This document shows, piece after piece, positions 19,501 through 26,959 of a stretch of 50,742 bases of DNA (position 1 is its first letter; each line of letters opens with the position of its first letter). Made by a program: the position numbers and the translations under genes. The DNA lies in IMG/VR virus record IMGVR_UViG_3300014839_000010, positions 1 to 50,742 of that record; one strand, given 5' to 3'. Below the pieces are notes generated by a model, which was not told the DNA's origin, did not search any database, and saw nothing but the letters and a program-made list of their open reading frames with translations. The stretch comes from a virus.

Positions 19501-22500
19501 TGTCTTTCTTTGGAATACCAACCATCAGACATTTTTTCCTGGTTTATTATCTCTCCTATATTAATAGATTGTAAATTTTCTAATGGTGAATAATAAGGAA
19601 TGAATAGTCTAGTCGTTGATAGATTTTTTATTTTGTCGATTCTTTCCCAAAAAATAGAAACATTAGACCTAGAGGGACGAAAACAATGAGGGCATGTGAC
19701 TACTAGAACATTATGATTGCCGGTTAATCCAACTTCTGCATCTCTATTAAAAGTTGTTGATACATAATATACTGGTTCATTTGTCTCTCTTGTGATCGTT
19801 TTTGCTATCGTATACTTCTTTCCGTCAATACCAATAATTTCATCCCCAGTTCTTATATCTTTAGCTTTTTTTCTATCCCCAATGAAAGTCAAAATACTAG
19901 ATTCAGGAGTAAGGCACCCCTTATATGGTGTTATACCCGCTTCCCACCATCTACCCTTATAGACAGGAACTTCTTTCTTGCCGGAATATTCCGCTTCTAG
20001 TTCAGCCGGTGTGTCCTCCGTCCCAATACCAGCCGCGAGTAATGGTAAACCAAGTGCTCCACCGATGAGCATACCCCATCTTCCCCATCTCCCCATGCGA
20101 TTATATTTACCACCGAACCACGGAAGTTTAGCAATAGTCTTCGGCATTTCAAGCATTTCTGCTTTCGCAACAGCCTTGTGCAGTTCACTTAATCTATCCT
20201 TGCCGAATAATTCTTTACCTAATGTGTAGGCTTCTGCGGCCATATAGCCTGTCAAAAATCCAGATCCAGCTAATCCAATAAATGGCGCAATACCTGTCGA
20301 TCCGGGATATTGCTCTTCTATTCCTTTCCTTAGACTCGTAAGACCAGTCATTTGGGAGACATGAGCAGCAGTTATGTGTGCTGTCTTCGCTGTCCAAGCT
20401 AGAGCGCCAGTTAGCCCCGCATCACCAGGTGCAGTGCCAGAAGGAAAAACTGTTTTGACCGCCCAATTAGCCAAACTGTACGCAGCGGGTAATCCGATCA
20501 TTAACGGTAGTGCTTGCTTGGCATGGCGAGCCATAAGCTGGATTATGTTTCCCTGCAATCCAACTTCGCCGCCAACACCAAATTTAGGCAATAACTTACC
20601 AACTGTTGACAGGACTCCCCTACCTGATCCTGTTGCCTTAAGGACATCTTCTGCTATTTTAAAAGGATCATCCATTAACCTAAGGTATTTAGAGAAGGTC
20701 TCATGGGCGAAAGCATGAGCCATTTTCCCATACAGCCCCGCTTCCGATTCTGCCCCAACAATCAAGAATGGATATTTCTCCGGAGATATAGTCCTAAGTC
20801 GATCCTTGCCAAGAAATGAACTTATATTTTCTGTTCTGATAAGTGATTCAGTGAACTGAGTAGCCCGAGTTGAAATTGCTGGATCATGTATACGACTAAA
20901 CAATCTGGCATGTTCGAATAAGGGTATTGTCTCATTCGAATATCTCTTAACACCATAAACCTTACCACCCTCGTACCTAACTGTTTCAATTCCCTCCGTT
21001 ATGAGGTCTCTACCCGTAATCTTGTTGAGATAATTTTTATAAAGTTCAGAACCCTGATCTGCAATATTGACACTGAAAGATCCTTCCCTAAGTACCGATC
21101 CAGACATCATTGTACTTAGACTTAATGTTCTTGGTATACCCCCTAGTGTGTATTCTAGCCGACGCACTGCATTGTAGGCTAAGTCTTTATACCTAGCTTG
21201 TGTTCTGCCAATACCAATAACTGATCCATGATAAGATAGATCTGATAGATTTATCTTCTTACCAAATATATTAACCGGTCGATTCCATAGAAAAGCTGAT
21301 ACACCTAGGGTAAGTCCTATACCGCCGACTAAAGACCAGTCAATATCCGTACTTGATTGATAATCAGGATACTTATACCCAGATCCGAAATCCGTATATG
21401 AAGAACGTCTATTACCATTCCATGTGTGGGGTAGACCCTCTATTGTGTTGTATTCGTCATCCTTACCAGAGAATCTATTAGTCTGGTATATTGCAAAGGC
21501 AACATCGTCAGCCATTCTTGCAATACCCTGCCATCCAGAACCAAAGCCAGTCCTACCCAATCTTTGTTTGCCAAACCAACCATGCTTGAGACCCTCTATG
21601 GTATTATAGTCATCATCCTTTCCGGATATCGCATTACTAAAACCAGTATAGAGAACCGCAGCAGCTGCAAGGGCGATACCACCCATGGCAACTTTAGGTC
21701 CAAATTTACGGAATAGACTTTCTTCTTGAACGGTCCCCCTTAATGCGGACTCCATTGTTTTGAATTCTGGAGCCATATGCCGACGTGCTCTTGAGAGGAT
21801 CTTCTCATTAGACAATGTATATTTGGCCGTGGAGTTTGCAAAGAAGTCATTCTCTAGATACTCATTGAATTGGTCTAAAGTAGTAAGATCCTTACCCCCT
21901 TGATAGGTATATCCATGTTTAGATAATTCTTCTACACCAGTCTGTATTCTCTTACGTAAAGCTAGAACTTTTAATGTAGTTTGATGTTTCCCAATAGCAG
22001 ATACGAGATCTTGTTCTTGTTTGCCCAATACTACTTGGGTTGGATTCTTTAACTTTTCGATTAATGCGGCGAGCCTAGGTGCAACCTGTTGAGCAAGCCA
22101 AGCATCACCAGTAGATGAATGTATCTCTTTTGTTGTAAGTAGGTATTTGGATATGAAGTCTAAATTAGAACCTGTGAAGATGTCGTATGTTTTAGGTATG
22201 TACCCACGATCTTGCATCAGGGCATAAGCATACTTCGTCATCTCCTGAGTATCGATTACGTGTCTGCCCTTCAGCGCCTTTATCTTGTTCTGCTCTAATA
22301 CTCCTTTAAAATAATTATACTTTTCATGTCCACGACGAAGTTGCTCTTGGAATATCGCCTCAGGCAGATTACCACGTCTAAACTTTAACTTCTCTACATT
22401 CTGCCGACTTAGGGCACTAGGTGTAAGACCAACCCCTGCTCTATATCTTATATTCTTTATGTGTGCTTTTTCTCTAGCAATAATCCCCTTATATTCTGGA

Positions 22501-23786
22501 GACATAAGAGAGTATTCTGGAGATCTATCATTTATAAAACCAAATTCATTAAGAAATCTATTCTCGAATATTGCATTATGTATGGTGATTACTTGTTCGT
22601 TTAATAAACTTTGTTTGAATATTCTTTTAGCTTTTTCTTCTTCAGCTGTGACCCTAGTTAAAGAAACTAGGTTAGTCATCAATTGTTTTTTCTTGGCAAC
22701 TTCTAGGGCAGTCTTATCTATATACCCCGCAACTGGTTTGGTGAAGTTTGCACCACTCGAAACAAGGTCAGCAATTATCTTCTTGGCCACAGGCCCAGCA
22801 GCAGCTAATTCAGCTTCTGTCCTAATCAAGTTTAACTCAAGCGCCCTACTTCCGCTAACAATACCTATTTGTACAATCTTGTCACCCCGATGTGGATGAA
22901 GTCCTCTGGTCTCAATATCAAGTGCAGTTATGCCCGTAAACAGATTAGCAGCCTGACTAGCACGCCGATGCATCTCACCAATACGCAGGGGCGATCCGAA
23001 AGGGGTTACTTCCTTTCTCTTCTCACTGGACCATCCCTCGGGAAGACCAGAGATTCTATTTAATAAGTCAATACCATTGATTGGAGAATTAGAGTTAAGT
23101 TTGTGTGTACTCAGATTGTGAATGGCAGAGATGTATTCTTCAGATAACTTATTGAGATTGCTAATATTGGCTTTCAGTTTATCTATGGCCCCAGCCGCTT
23201 CTTCTTCCTTGGCCTCCAAAGACGAAGTCATTGCCAACTGGCTTTCGTCTAGCTTACCTTCCTTTAACTCTTGTCTTATCTTCTCTCTGACCTTATTAAG
23301 TTTAGCTATGTCGAAGTTAAAAAGATCTTCACTCTTCTTTACTTCATATATATATTGTTTAGAAGGGTCTTCTCTGGAGACGAATTGCAGGAATCCGACT
23401 TCCTGATCCATCATATTGAGATAAAAGTTTAACTGAGAAACGTATTTTTGAGGTGGGCCATTTTGTAGATATTCAGCGAATTTAGATTCAGATACTGTCT
23501 TAATATCACCAACATAACCTTCTTTGGTTATTAAGTCGATGTGGCCAGTAATCTGATTCTTCTCATCCAATACGAAATGCTCAGCATCGGTTATTCTCTT
23601 TTCTTTATAACCTAATGCCTGTATGATTTCGTGTAAACGGGTGCCTAATCCAGCCGCTGAACCAAGTGATTGATCTTCATCGCTATCATCGGATGTAGGA
23701 GTAGTTAAGTATTTGTATATCTCTTTCTCGGACAGACCTATCTGAGAAGCTCGATATAGCTGGTATAGTGGGACATTAGAAGCCAT
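16554..23786 (-). CDS. Giant tape-measure-position protein: PD-(D/E)XK nuclease + DEDDh exonuclease + intein
   Basis: This is a 2410-residue precursor, 1962 residues after intein removal. Residues 40-135 form a RecB/Cas4-type PD-(D/E)XK nuclease: H52 (TRLHEIIQ), D84 (GHIDLIT), D94-x-K96 (GDIKT), Q118-xxx-Y122. Residues 282-565 form a DEDDh 3'-5' exonuclease: D290-x-E292 (ALDIETRGL), HNAIFENRFL at 403-412 with Glu408 where Asp is usual, D512 (VIDTQ), and H556-x4-D561 (HSSTGDAW). Hydrophobic segments lie near 700-716, 815-835, 1092-1112, 1165-1185 and 1236-1254. Two tandem SGKDD-YNTIEGL repeats lie at 721-803. The intein occupies 1291-1738. The C-extein is Pro/Tyr-rich with charged helices. The gene follows the two tail chaperones, where contractile phages encode the tape measure. 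The nuclease motifs are seen directly. The tape-measure role and ejection into the host are inferred. Confidence 0.75.
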   Translation of the reverse strand: MASNVPLYQLYRASQIGLSEKEIYKYLTTPTSDDSDEDQSLGSAAGLGTRLHEIIQALGYKEKRITDAEHFVLDEKNQITGHIDLITKEGYVGDIKTVSESKFAEYLQNGPPQKYVSQLNFYLNMMDQEVGFLQFVSREDPSKQYIYEVKKSEDLFNFDIAKLNKVREKIRQELKEGKLDESQLAMTSSLEAKEEEAAGAIDKLKANISNLNKLSEEYISAIHNLSTHKLNSNSPINGIDLLNRISGLPEGWSSEKRKEVTPFGSPLRIGEMHRRASQAANLFTGITALDIETRGLHPHRGDKIVQIGIVSGSRALELNLIRTEAELAAAGPVAKKIIADLVSSGANFTKPVAGYIDKTALEVAKKKQLMTNLVSLTRVTAEEEKAKRIFKQSLLNEQVITIHNAIFENRFLNEFGFINDRSPEYSLMSPEYKGIIAREKAHIKNIRYRAGVGLTPSALSRQNVEKLKFRRGNLPEAIFQEQLRRGHEKYNYFKGVLEQNKIKALKGRHVIDTQEMTKYAYALMQDRGYIPKTYDIFTGSNLDFISKYLLTTKEIHSSTGDAWLAQQVAPRLAALIEKLKNPTQVVLGKQEQDLVSAIGKHQTTLKVLALRKRIQTGVEELSKHGYTYQGGKDLTTLDQFNEYLENDFFANSTAKYTLSNEKILSRARRHMAPEFKTMESALRGTVQEESLFRKFGPKVAMGGIALAAAAVLYTGFSNAISGKDDDYNTIEGLKHGWFGKQRLGRTGFGSGWQGIARMADDVAFAIYQTNRFSGKDDEYNTIEGLPHTWNGNRRSSYTDFGSGYKYPDYQSSTDIDWSLVGGIGLTLGVSAFLWNRPVNIFGKKINLSDLSYHGSVIGIGRTQARYKDLAYNAVRRLEYTLGGIPRTLSLSTMMSGSVLREGSFSVNIADQGSELYKNYLNKITGRDLITEGIETVRYEGGKVYGVKRYSNETIPLFEHARLFSRIHDPAISTRATQFTESLIRTENISSFLGKDRLRTISPEKYPFLIVGAESEAGLYGKMAHAFAHETFSKYLRLMDDPFKIAEDVLKATGSGRGVLSTVGKLLPKFGVGGEVGLQGNIIQLMARHAKQALPLMIGLPAAYSLANWAVKTVFPSGTAPGDAGLTGALAWTAKTAHITAAHVSQMTGLTSLRKGIEEQYPGSTGIAPFIGLAGSGFLTGYMAAEAYTLGKELFGKDRLSELHKAVAKAEMLEMPKTIAKLPWFGGKYNRMGRWGRWGMLIGGALGLPLLAAGIGTEDTPAELEAEYSGKKEVPVYKGRWWEAGITPYKGCLTPESSILTFIGDRKKAKDIRTGDEIIGIDGKKYTIAKTITRETNEPVYYVSTTFNRDAEVGLTGNHNVLVVTCPHCFRPSRSNVSIFWERIDKIKNLSTTRLFIPYYSPLENLQSINIGEIINQEKMSDGWYSKERQCKYNTTIDKEIVLWKGLRCRSIDRRVKLLSIMKENNLTEMQIRYRSLDLTKLSKKGGQPRRKKLDFPNIDTIDLTYDFGKFCGFYAAEGCIIDNSIKFAFHKNENNYINFIKEYIYNTFKLESDIRSTSENGIEITINSSILTELIRKLIPGTATNGDKIFSKEIMFANNYFIYGLVDGFIAGDGSIKRNSIRIGMHPTPMMKQFQLLLTKIKIYSFLGKKSITKDGYSTQEILIPSAASEKLNKIIPIKEVPINSLNLSKTTCGYTELESGFAIKINSIKIEEYNGIVYDFEVPGSNSFVGPGFLMHNSQISYFRPNWYARLMSGYKEKSIYEDNADEFPLKRWAREFLNPYEVEDRLRKDRPYPVTGPSGEAMGIFGPLYEMTLGRLLKPPRVYNPEFQEPGGLPENKEFAPSYELGGLPQRGAISPYDYRQQLQQQWYTGYEAAGLRGFIASAVAKNVTGGKELYSDTPILEPGSDITSTQRDFWGLNLGGGFGLTEAIRRIIPRRTADVEYVNPLPNNMPSWMPGEDYYLNYHQGDPYTKVDEGEYRLPGKGYEARYPELKGMEPENYPLAHKYKILADVAMYSHEFRQSQAEMQELNKSGNLNDREREIYTQTEQELKEKRRLREFRDPENAGIIASYAAALTDLAKANPLEQLLPLSPAHKFLPASDAMTQYQEQIYGRDFKLWEKPIEHFIEPAAETLEHRLGWNGIPEKIQQKREIEDYFDKLKYAKAEHLEREAKSRGDSWGMSAAIKMKHNTLAGTDPYSYPYEIMMSMPKSERSFFQAFLDAPDTQKEKIQSLVPENMQDFYQAQWDKQLYNRMKNGEVEGSPEELESMRKELTNRRIQMRARRQSDVDQFMSQDTLPPDDWIGWRSDVDMKDVQLKYLINEGLDYHDYNLWENRVRALGRKPYLEEAVKYVKIPERNDLQSTYDHVASMGVQNVDISIGSRYSASVDIDLDQDRSKEIDQHLRQGGHIR
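18573..19916 (-). mobile_element. Intein with LAGLIDADG homing endonuclease (448 aa)
   Basis: In-frame protein-splicing element at residues 1291-1738 of the giant tail protein. Block A starts at Cys1 (CLTPESSILTF, then IRTGDEIIG). Block B has the T-x-x-H motif (GLTGNHNVLVV). Two LAGLIDADG-like helices flank the endonuclease core (FGKFCGFYAAEGCI and FIYGLVDGFIAGDGSI). Block F is NGIVYDFEVPGSNSFVGPGF and block G ends in His-Asn before Ser+1 (LMHN/S). All residues needed for splicing are present, so it is probably active. The element looks more AT-rich and more Ile/Lys/Asn-rich than the flanking extein, which fits horizontal acquisition. The extein junction is PYKG/SQISYF. Homing would copy the element into intein-free alleles of this gene. 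Confidence 0.92.
21378..21626 (-). repeat. Two-copy SGKDD-YNTIEGL protein repeat
   Basis: Residues 721-751 and 773-803 of the giant tail protein share the pattern SGKDDxYNTIEGLxHxWxG, then R-x3-TxFGSG in copy 1 and a closely similar ending in copy 2. The copies occupy 21534-21626 and 21378-21470. They lie between two hydrophobic segments. Their function is unknown; a ligand-binding or assembly motif is possible. Confidence 0.85.
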
Positions 23787-24427
23787 TATCTATTCTGCCT
23801 CTTATTCCATCTGGGATCTTTTTCTTCGTGAACATTATTTGCTTCATCTACTTGTTCTCTATACAGTTGTTCATTAGATGTATCCGAACCCATCTTGTCT
23901 AACATTTTAAATACTTCATGAGAATTATCTGTAACTTCATTCTTCTTTTTAAATTCAAATGATCTTTTCAATATGGTTTCAGATAGGGCTAGCCTATTAA
24001 GAACATCAGACCAGGATAGGTCTTTTATATCTTCGGGTTTATAGGCGGGGAAAGCTTCACAAATAGCCAATACAATTTGATTGTCTATATAGTTGACAGA
24101 TTCCCTCGCCGTCATAAACTCTTGATTAGCCTGGTCGAGACTATCCTCGTCCATAAAGGTACAACCCGATAAGAATATAATAGATTGAGAAATGCTTGTA
24201 ACAATACCAGCATCCATATATTGGATTCCAACTGCACAGTTGTGTTCCAACACACACATCTCCCAAATTATTTCTTCAATCTCGGTCTGAAGACTCGGAT
24301 ATTTTATAAGTAGAGAAGAAAAAGTACGATAGTCACCCCAAGTCAAAGGGCGGAATAATACCTTATAATCTTCAAATTCGAATAGATAAAGATCTTTATT
24401 CTCTTTAAAAGATTCATAGAGGTTCAT
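23786..24427 (-). CDS. Tail assembly chaperone, second copy
   Basis: This is a 213-residue acidic protein placed directly before the tape-measure-position gene, with which it shares TAATG. The N-terminal part (YLFEFEDYKVLFRPLTWGDY) matches in pattern the upstream 173-residue protein (EYYVFRPLKRLEWRNL). Both continue with a helix, a Cys/Glu-rich stretch and a segment of the type xAGxxxSxxxxIxxxS. Tail assembly chaperones coat the tape measure during tube growth. In many phages the pair comes from one gene by ribosomal frameshift, but here the two frames are separated by 8 bases. The C-terminal 60 residues are charged and probably disordered. AGAGG lies about 4 bases before the ATG. Confidence 0.65.
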   Translation of the reverse strand: MNLYESFKENKDLYLFEFEDYKVLFRPLTWGDYRTFSSLLIKYPSLQTEIEEIIWEMCVLEHNCAVGIQYMDAGIVTSISQSIIFLSGCTFMDEDSLDQANQEFMTARESVNYIDNQIVLAICEAFPAYKPEDIKDLSWSDVLNRLALSETILKRSFEFKKKNEVTDNSHEVFKMLDKMGSDTSNEQLYREQVDEANNVHEEKDPRWNKRQNR

Positions 24428-24435
24428 AGAACCTC

Positions 24436-24957
24436 TTATAGCTTACGCACGCAAGCTAATGCTTCCTGTGGAGCTAAGAAATTGGAAGCCTGTAGTATAA
24501 CTTCATATAGAGAACTAACTGATCCAGCTAAACCATTATTGATAACCATTGGATCTAATTTTGGCCAGAGGACCGACCTAATACAAATAGCTTCTTGACG
24601 CTTAGACTCATCTGGTTGTTTAGCTAATTGAGCAGTTAGATTACGCCATTCTAATCTCTTTAATGGCCTAAACACATAATACTCATCAGAATCAAACCCA
24701 ATGGTAAAGATCTTACCATGGACCTTCTTCCACTCTTCTATCATTTCATCACTAGGTTTCCCACCTAAAGCCTTAAACCCGTTCATGATTATATCTTCTT
24801 GGATTTGTTTCTGTTTGATCTTTTCAACAAGTTTTTCTTCTTCTGGAGTTAGATCACTCTCGACAGGATGTTCTTCTACCACAGGATCAAGATTAAGGTC
24901 ACATACACATTCGCCCGTTAATAGGCTCTTACCACATAATTCACATACATTTTCCAT
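24436..24957 (-). CDS. Tail assembly chaperone, first copy, with N-terminal zinc-ribbon-like motif
   Basis: This is a 173-residue protein. The first 20 residues contain C5-x2-C8 and C17-x-C19, a possible small zinc site. A Glu/Lys helix follows near residues 38-60 (LTPEEEKLVEKIKQKQIQED). The C-terminal half (FRPLKRLEWRNLTAQLAKQP, then CIRSVLWPKL and GLAGSVSSLYEVILQASNFL) is related in pattern to the next gene. The position after the tube genes and before the tape-measure slot is the classic chaperone position. GGGAG lies 6 bases upstream of the ATG. A candidate promoter lies in the gap before it. The role is inferred from family pattern and gene order. Confidence 0.65.
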   Translation of the reverse strand: MENVCELCGKSLLTGECVCDLNLDPVVEEHPVESDLTPEEEKLVEKIKQKQIQEDIIMNGFKALGGKPSDEMIEEWKKVHGKIFTIGFDSDEYYVFRPLKRLEWRNLTAQLAKQPDESKRQEAICIRSVLWPKLDPMVINNGLAGSVSSLYEVILQASNFLAPQEALACVRKL

Positions 24958-24995
24958 AGTTTACTCCCTTTATGAAAGTGGATAATAATAGTATA

Positions 24996-25023
24996 TTATA
25001 GCACTTATCGTGCTTATTTAAAA
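24996..25023 (-). promoter_or_regulatory. Candidate promoter with small hairpin in the tube-chaperone gap
   Basis: The 66-base gap 24958-25023 holds a perfect TATAAT (24996-25001) on the minus strand and a weaker TTTAAA 16 bases upstream (25018-25023). A 5-base-pair inverted repeat, AGCAC-ttatc-GTGCT (25001-25015), sits in the spacer and could be an operator. It would drive the chaperones and giant tail genes. In AT-rich DNA such a match can occur by chance. Confidence 0.3.
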
Positions 25024-25611
25024 CTAAAGATAGCGTCTGGCGATAAAGGAATATTGTTCCATTATTGGTTGACCATTAGACTCGATTATCTTTGATCTTC
25101 CCAATAGTTCTACACCCTCGATCTTCTCAATAACACCCGTAGATCCCACACCATATGTAAAAAACATCTCGAATGGATCGTGGTCTAGAGTGTCAGTTTG
25201 TGCTGCTTGAGGGATGGCTTCATTCCAGTACTTTTGTTTGTAGTATTTAGATACTTCAGACAAATCTTTATCGTCAATATTTGAAAGGTTATTCAGCTGA
25301 CCGAATAATTCCTGAGATGCAGACATACGATTAAGTTGATCCGTTATCGCATTCTGCTTTATTTTATCTTGTGAGCGTCTTTCCTTGTTTGCCAAGATTA
25401 TATATAGGTAATTGGGATGTCTATAATTTATAGCCAGAGTACCATTTATAGTAACGATTCCTTTAGCTACAAAATCATAGAACTGGGAACCATAACCATA
25501 TATCGGCATTTTTGCTTCTTGAACTGTCAGATTATATGCCGCAGCATCGTCTATCCAAATATCATTAATAAAAACAGATACTTGAGATCCGCTGAAATAG
25601 TCCTGACTCAT
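25024..25611 (-). CDS. Tail tube-like protein, third copy
   Basis: This is a 195-residue protein overlapping the previous tube-like gene by four bases (ATGA). The order of elements parallels the two proteins before it: an N-terminal FSGSQVSVFINDIWIDDAAA strand pair, then KMPIYGYGSQFYDFVAKGIV and TINGTLAINYRHP, which match the MGRVSPRAFARGKRGIAG / SLIFIVFD stretch of the first copy. The C-terminal part has DPFEMFFTYG and a final strand EQYSFIARRYL like YTYIARDITF in the first copy. It is the most divergent of the three. It could be a tube terminator, a tube initiator next to the baseplate, or a minor tube ring. Confidence 0.6.
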   Translation of the reverse strand: MSQDYFSGSQVSVFINDIWIDDAAAYNLTVQEAKMPIYGYGSQFYDFVAKGIVTINGTLAINYRHPNYLYIILANKERRSQDKIKQNAITDQLNRMSASQELFGQLNNLSNIDDKDLSEVSKYYKQKYWNEAIPQAAQTDTLDHDPFEMFFTYGVGSTGVIEKIEGVELLGRSKIIESNGQPIMEQYSFIARRYL

Positions 25612-26276
25612 ATGAGGATATTCCTTCCCTGATTAAACAATGCCTTCATCTTTGGATCATCAGTAATGATATCATCAAACGTTTTTCCCATAGCCTGCGT
25701 TAGGCCGGAAGAATAGGCTTGATCTCGGATATCACCACGGGCAACAATACTTTGTATCATATCATTATAAGACCCGAATGTACTTTTTATCGACTGTGGA
25801 GGAACTAGATCTTTGGCGTAGAAATTAAGTGTCTTATTAACAATAAGATCATCTATTGAGTGTACTTGACCTTCAGTATTAAACTCAACATCGTAGATAC
25901 GCATAATCGATTTATTGCCATACTCATTCTCAAATAATAATATAACATCAAAAGGAGGTAGTTGATCGAGCAACGCAACAGTTTCACCTTCATATATGTT
26001 CACCTGTTGAACGAGTTGATCTAACTCAAATTTATAGAACATTGTAAAAACCATAGACCCAGCTATGGTTCTCGCACCTCTTGTATAAGATCTAACAAAA
26101 CTCTCACCCAAGGACCTGACTGCAAATTTCTCTCTAAAGGAACTATATGAAATAGTAGAAAGAGACCCAAGTGTAACAGATTTACTGTCACTTTGTCCGA
26201 TTATCTGAGGCAGAGTCGCAATAACTGTTATATCGGAACCTGAATAGGTTGCTTGTATAAGACTATTGTTATCCAT
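25608..26276 (-). CDS. Tail tube-like protein, second copy
   Basis: This is a 222-residue protein clearly related to the 202-residue protein just upstream. Shared patterns are TYSGSDITVIATLP with SGVDITPVFQG, SFVRSYTRGARTIAGSMVFT with RAFARGKRGIAGSLIF, PPFDVILLFENEYG with PPFDIVLSAANEYG, and HSIDDLIVNKTLNFYAKDL with SIDDIVTEQQYTYIARDI. AAAGAG lies just before the ATG. A strong hairpin separates it from the first copy, so the two may be made in different amounts. It probably forms a minor tube ring or a specialised tube segment. The division of roles between the copies is not known. Confidence 0.65.
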   Translation of the reverse strand: MDNNSLIQATYSGSDITVIATLPQIIGQSDSKSVTLGSLSTISYSSFREKFAVRSLGESFVRSYTRGARTIAGSMVFTMFYKFELDQLVQQVNIYEGETVALLDQLPPFDVILLFENEYGNKSIMRIYDVEFNTEGQVHSIDDLIVNKTLNFYAKDLVPPQSIKSTFGSYNDMIQSIVARGDIRDQAYSSGLTQAMGKTFDDIITDDPKMKALFNQGRNILI

Positions 26277-26290
26277 ATCTCTTTAACAAA

Positions 26291-26321
26291 GAAGGGAATC
26301 CTAGTTTATAGGACTCCCTTC
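26291..26321 (-). terminator. Hairpin after the first tube gene, possible partial terminator
   Basis: On the minus strand a 12-base-pair stem, GAAGGGAGTCCT with AGGATTCCCTTC (one G-U pair), closes a 7-base loop and is followed by TTTGTT. It lies in the 62-base gap between the 202- and 222-residue tube-like genes. It could be a weak terminator that leaves the first, probably major, tube gene more highly expressed. Confidence 0.5.
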
Positions 26322-26338
26322 CAAATTGTGGAAATCAG

Positions 26339-26947
26339 TTATCCTACGATAGCTGTCTTACTGTGTCCAAGAGTATTCTGAAAATCAGTATTACTTCTTG
26401 TCCAGAATGTAATGTCTCTGGCAATATATGTATACTGCTGTTCAGTTACGATATCATCGATACTCACCCCTGAATTCTCATTCAGCAATTCAACACCATA
26501 GATATTCATAGATGCCTGAGCACCATATTCATTCGCTGCTGAAAGAACAATATCAAATGGAGGAATCTGATCCGAGTACCATGGGGCCATAGCTACTTGA
26601 CTATCTTGACCTGAATCAACACCCGTTTGTCGCATTGTTTCATGTGCCTTTGTCGCGCGATCCTTCGGGGCGATACCAGTTTCACTCGTGTCAGCCGAGA
26701 ACAATGATGTATTACCAAGAGCATCAATAAGAGCATGACTATCAAATACTATAAAGATAAGAGATCCAGCGATTCCCCTCTTGCCTCTTGCAAAAGCTCT
26801 AGGAGAAACCCTACCCATTGTATAGATAGGGGCCTTTTCTCTATTTATAGAATAGCTAACAGCCTGGATAGCACCAATTGGTTGTCCTTGGAAAACAGGA
26901 GTAATATCAACACCACTAAAAGATTCGTACCTTTTTTCATTTGCCAT
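26339..26947 (-). CDS. Major tail tube protein
   Basis: This is a 202-residue protein directly after the sheath gene, the standard tube position. Patterns typical of contractile-tail tube proteins are SFSGVDITPVFQGQPIGAIQ, then INREKAPIYTMGRVSPRAFA followed by RGKRGIAGSLIFIVFD, and the C-terminal PPFDIVLSAANEYGAQASMN and YTYIARDITFW. Subunits stack as hexameric rings to form the inner channel. AGGAGA lies about 6 bases before the ATG. Two related genes follow. The strong site and the hairpin behind it support this copy as the abundant one. Confidence 0.8.
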   Translation of the reverse strand: MANEKRYESFSGVDITPVFQGQPIGAIQAVSYSINREKAPIYTMGRVSPRAFARGKRGIAGSLIFIVFDSHALIDALGNTSLFSADTSETGIAPKDRATKAHETMRQTGVDSGQDSQVAMAPWYSDQIPPFDIVLSAANEYGAQASMNIYGVELLNENSGVSIDDIVTEQQYTYIARDITFWTRSNTDFQNTLGHSKTAIVG

Positions 26948-26959
26948 GATTATCTCCTA

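Noticed and set aside
24428-24440. Programmed frameshift joining the two tail chaperone frames
   Set aside because: The frames are separated by a stop and 8 bases, and I see no clear slippery heptamer at the junction.
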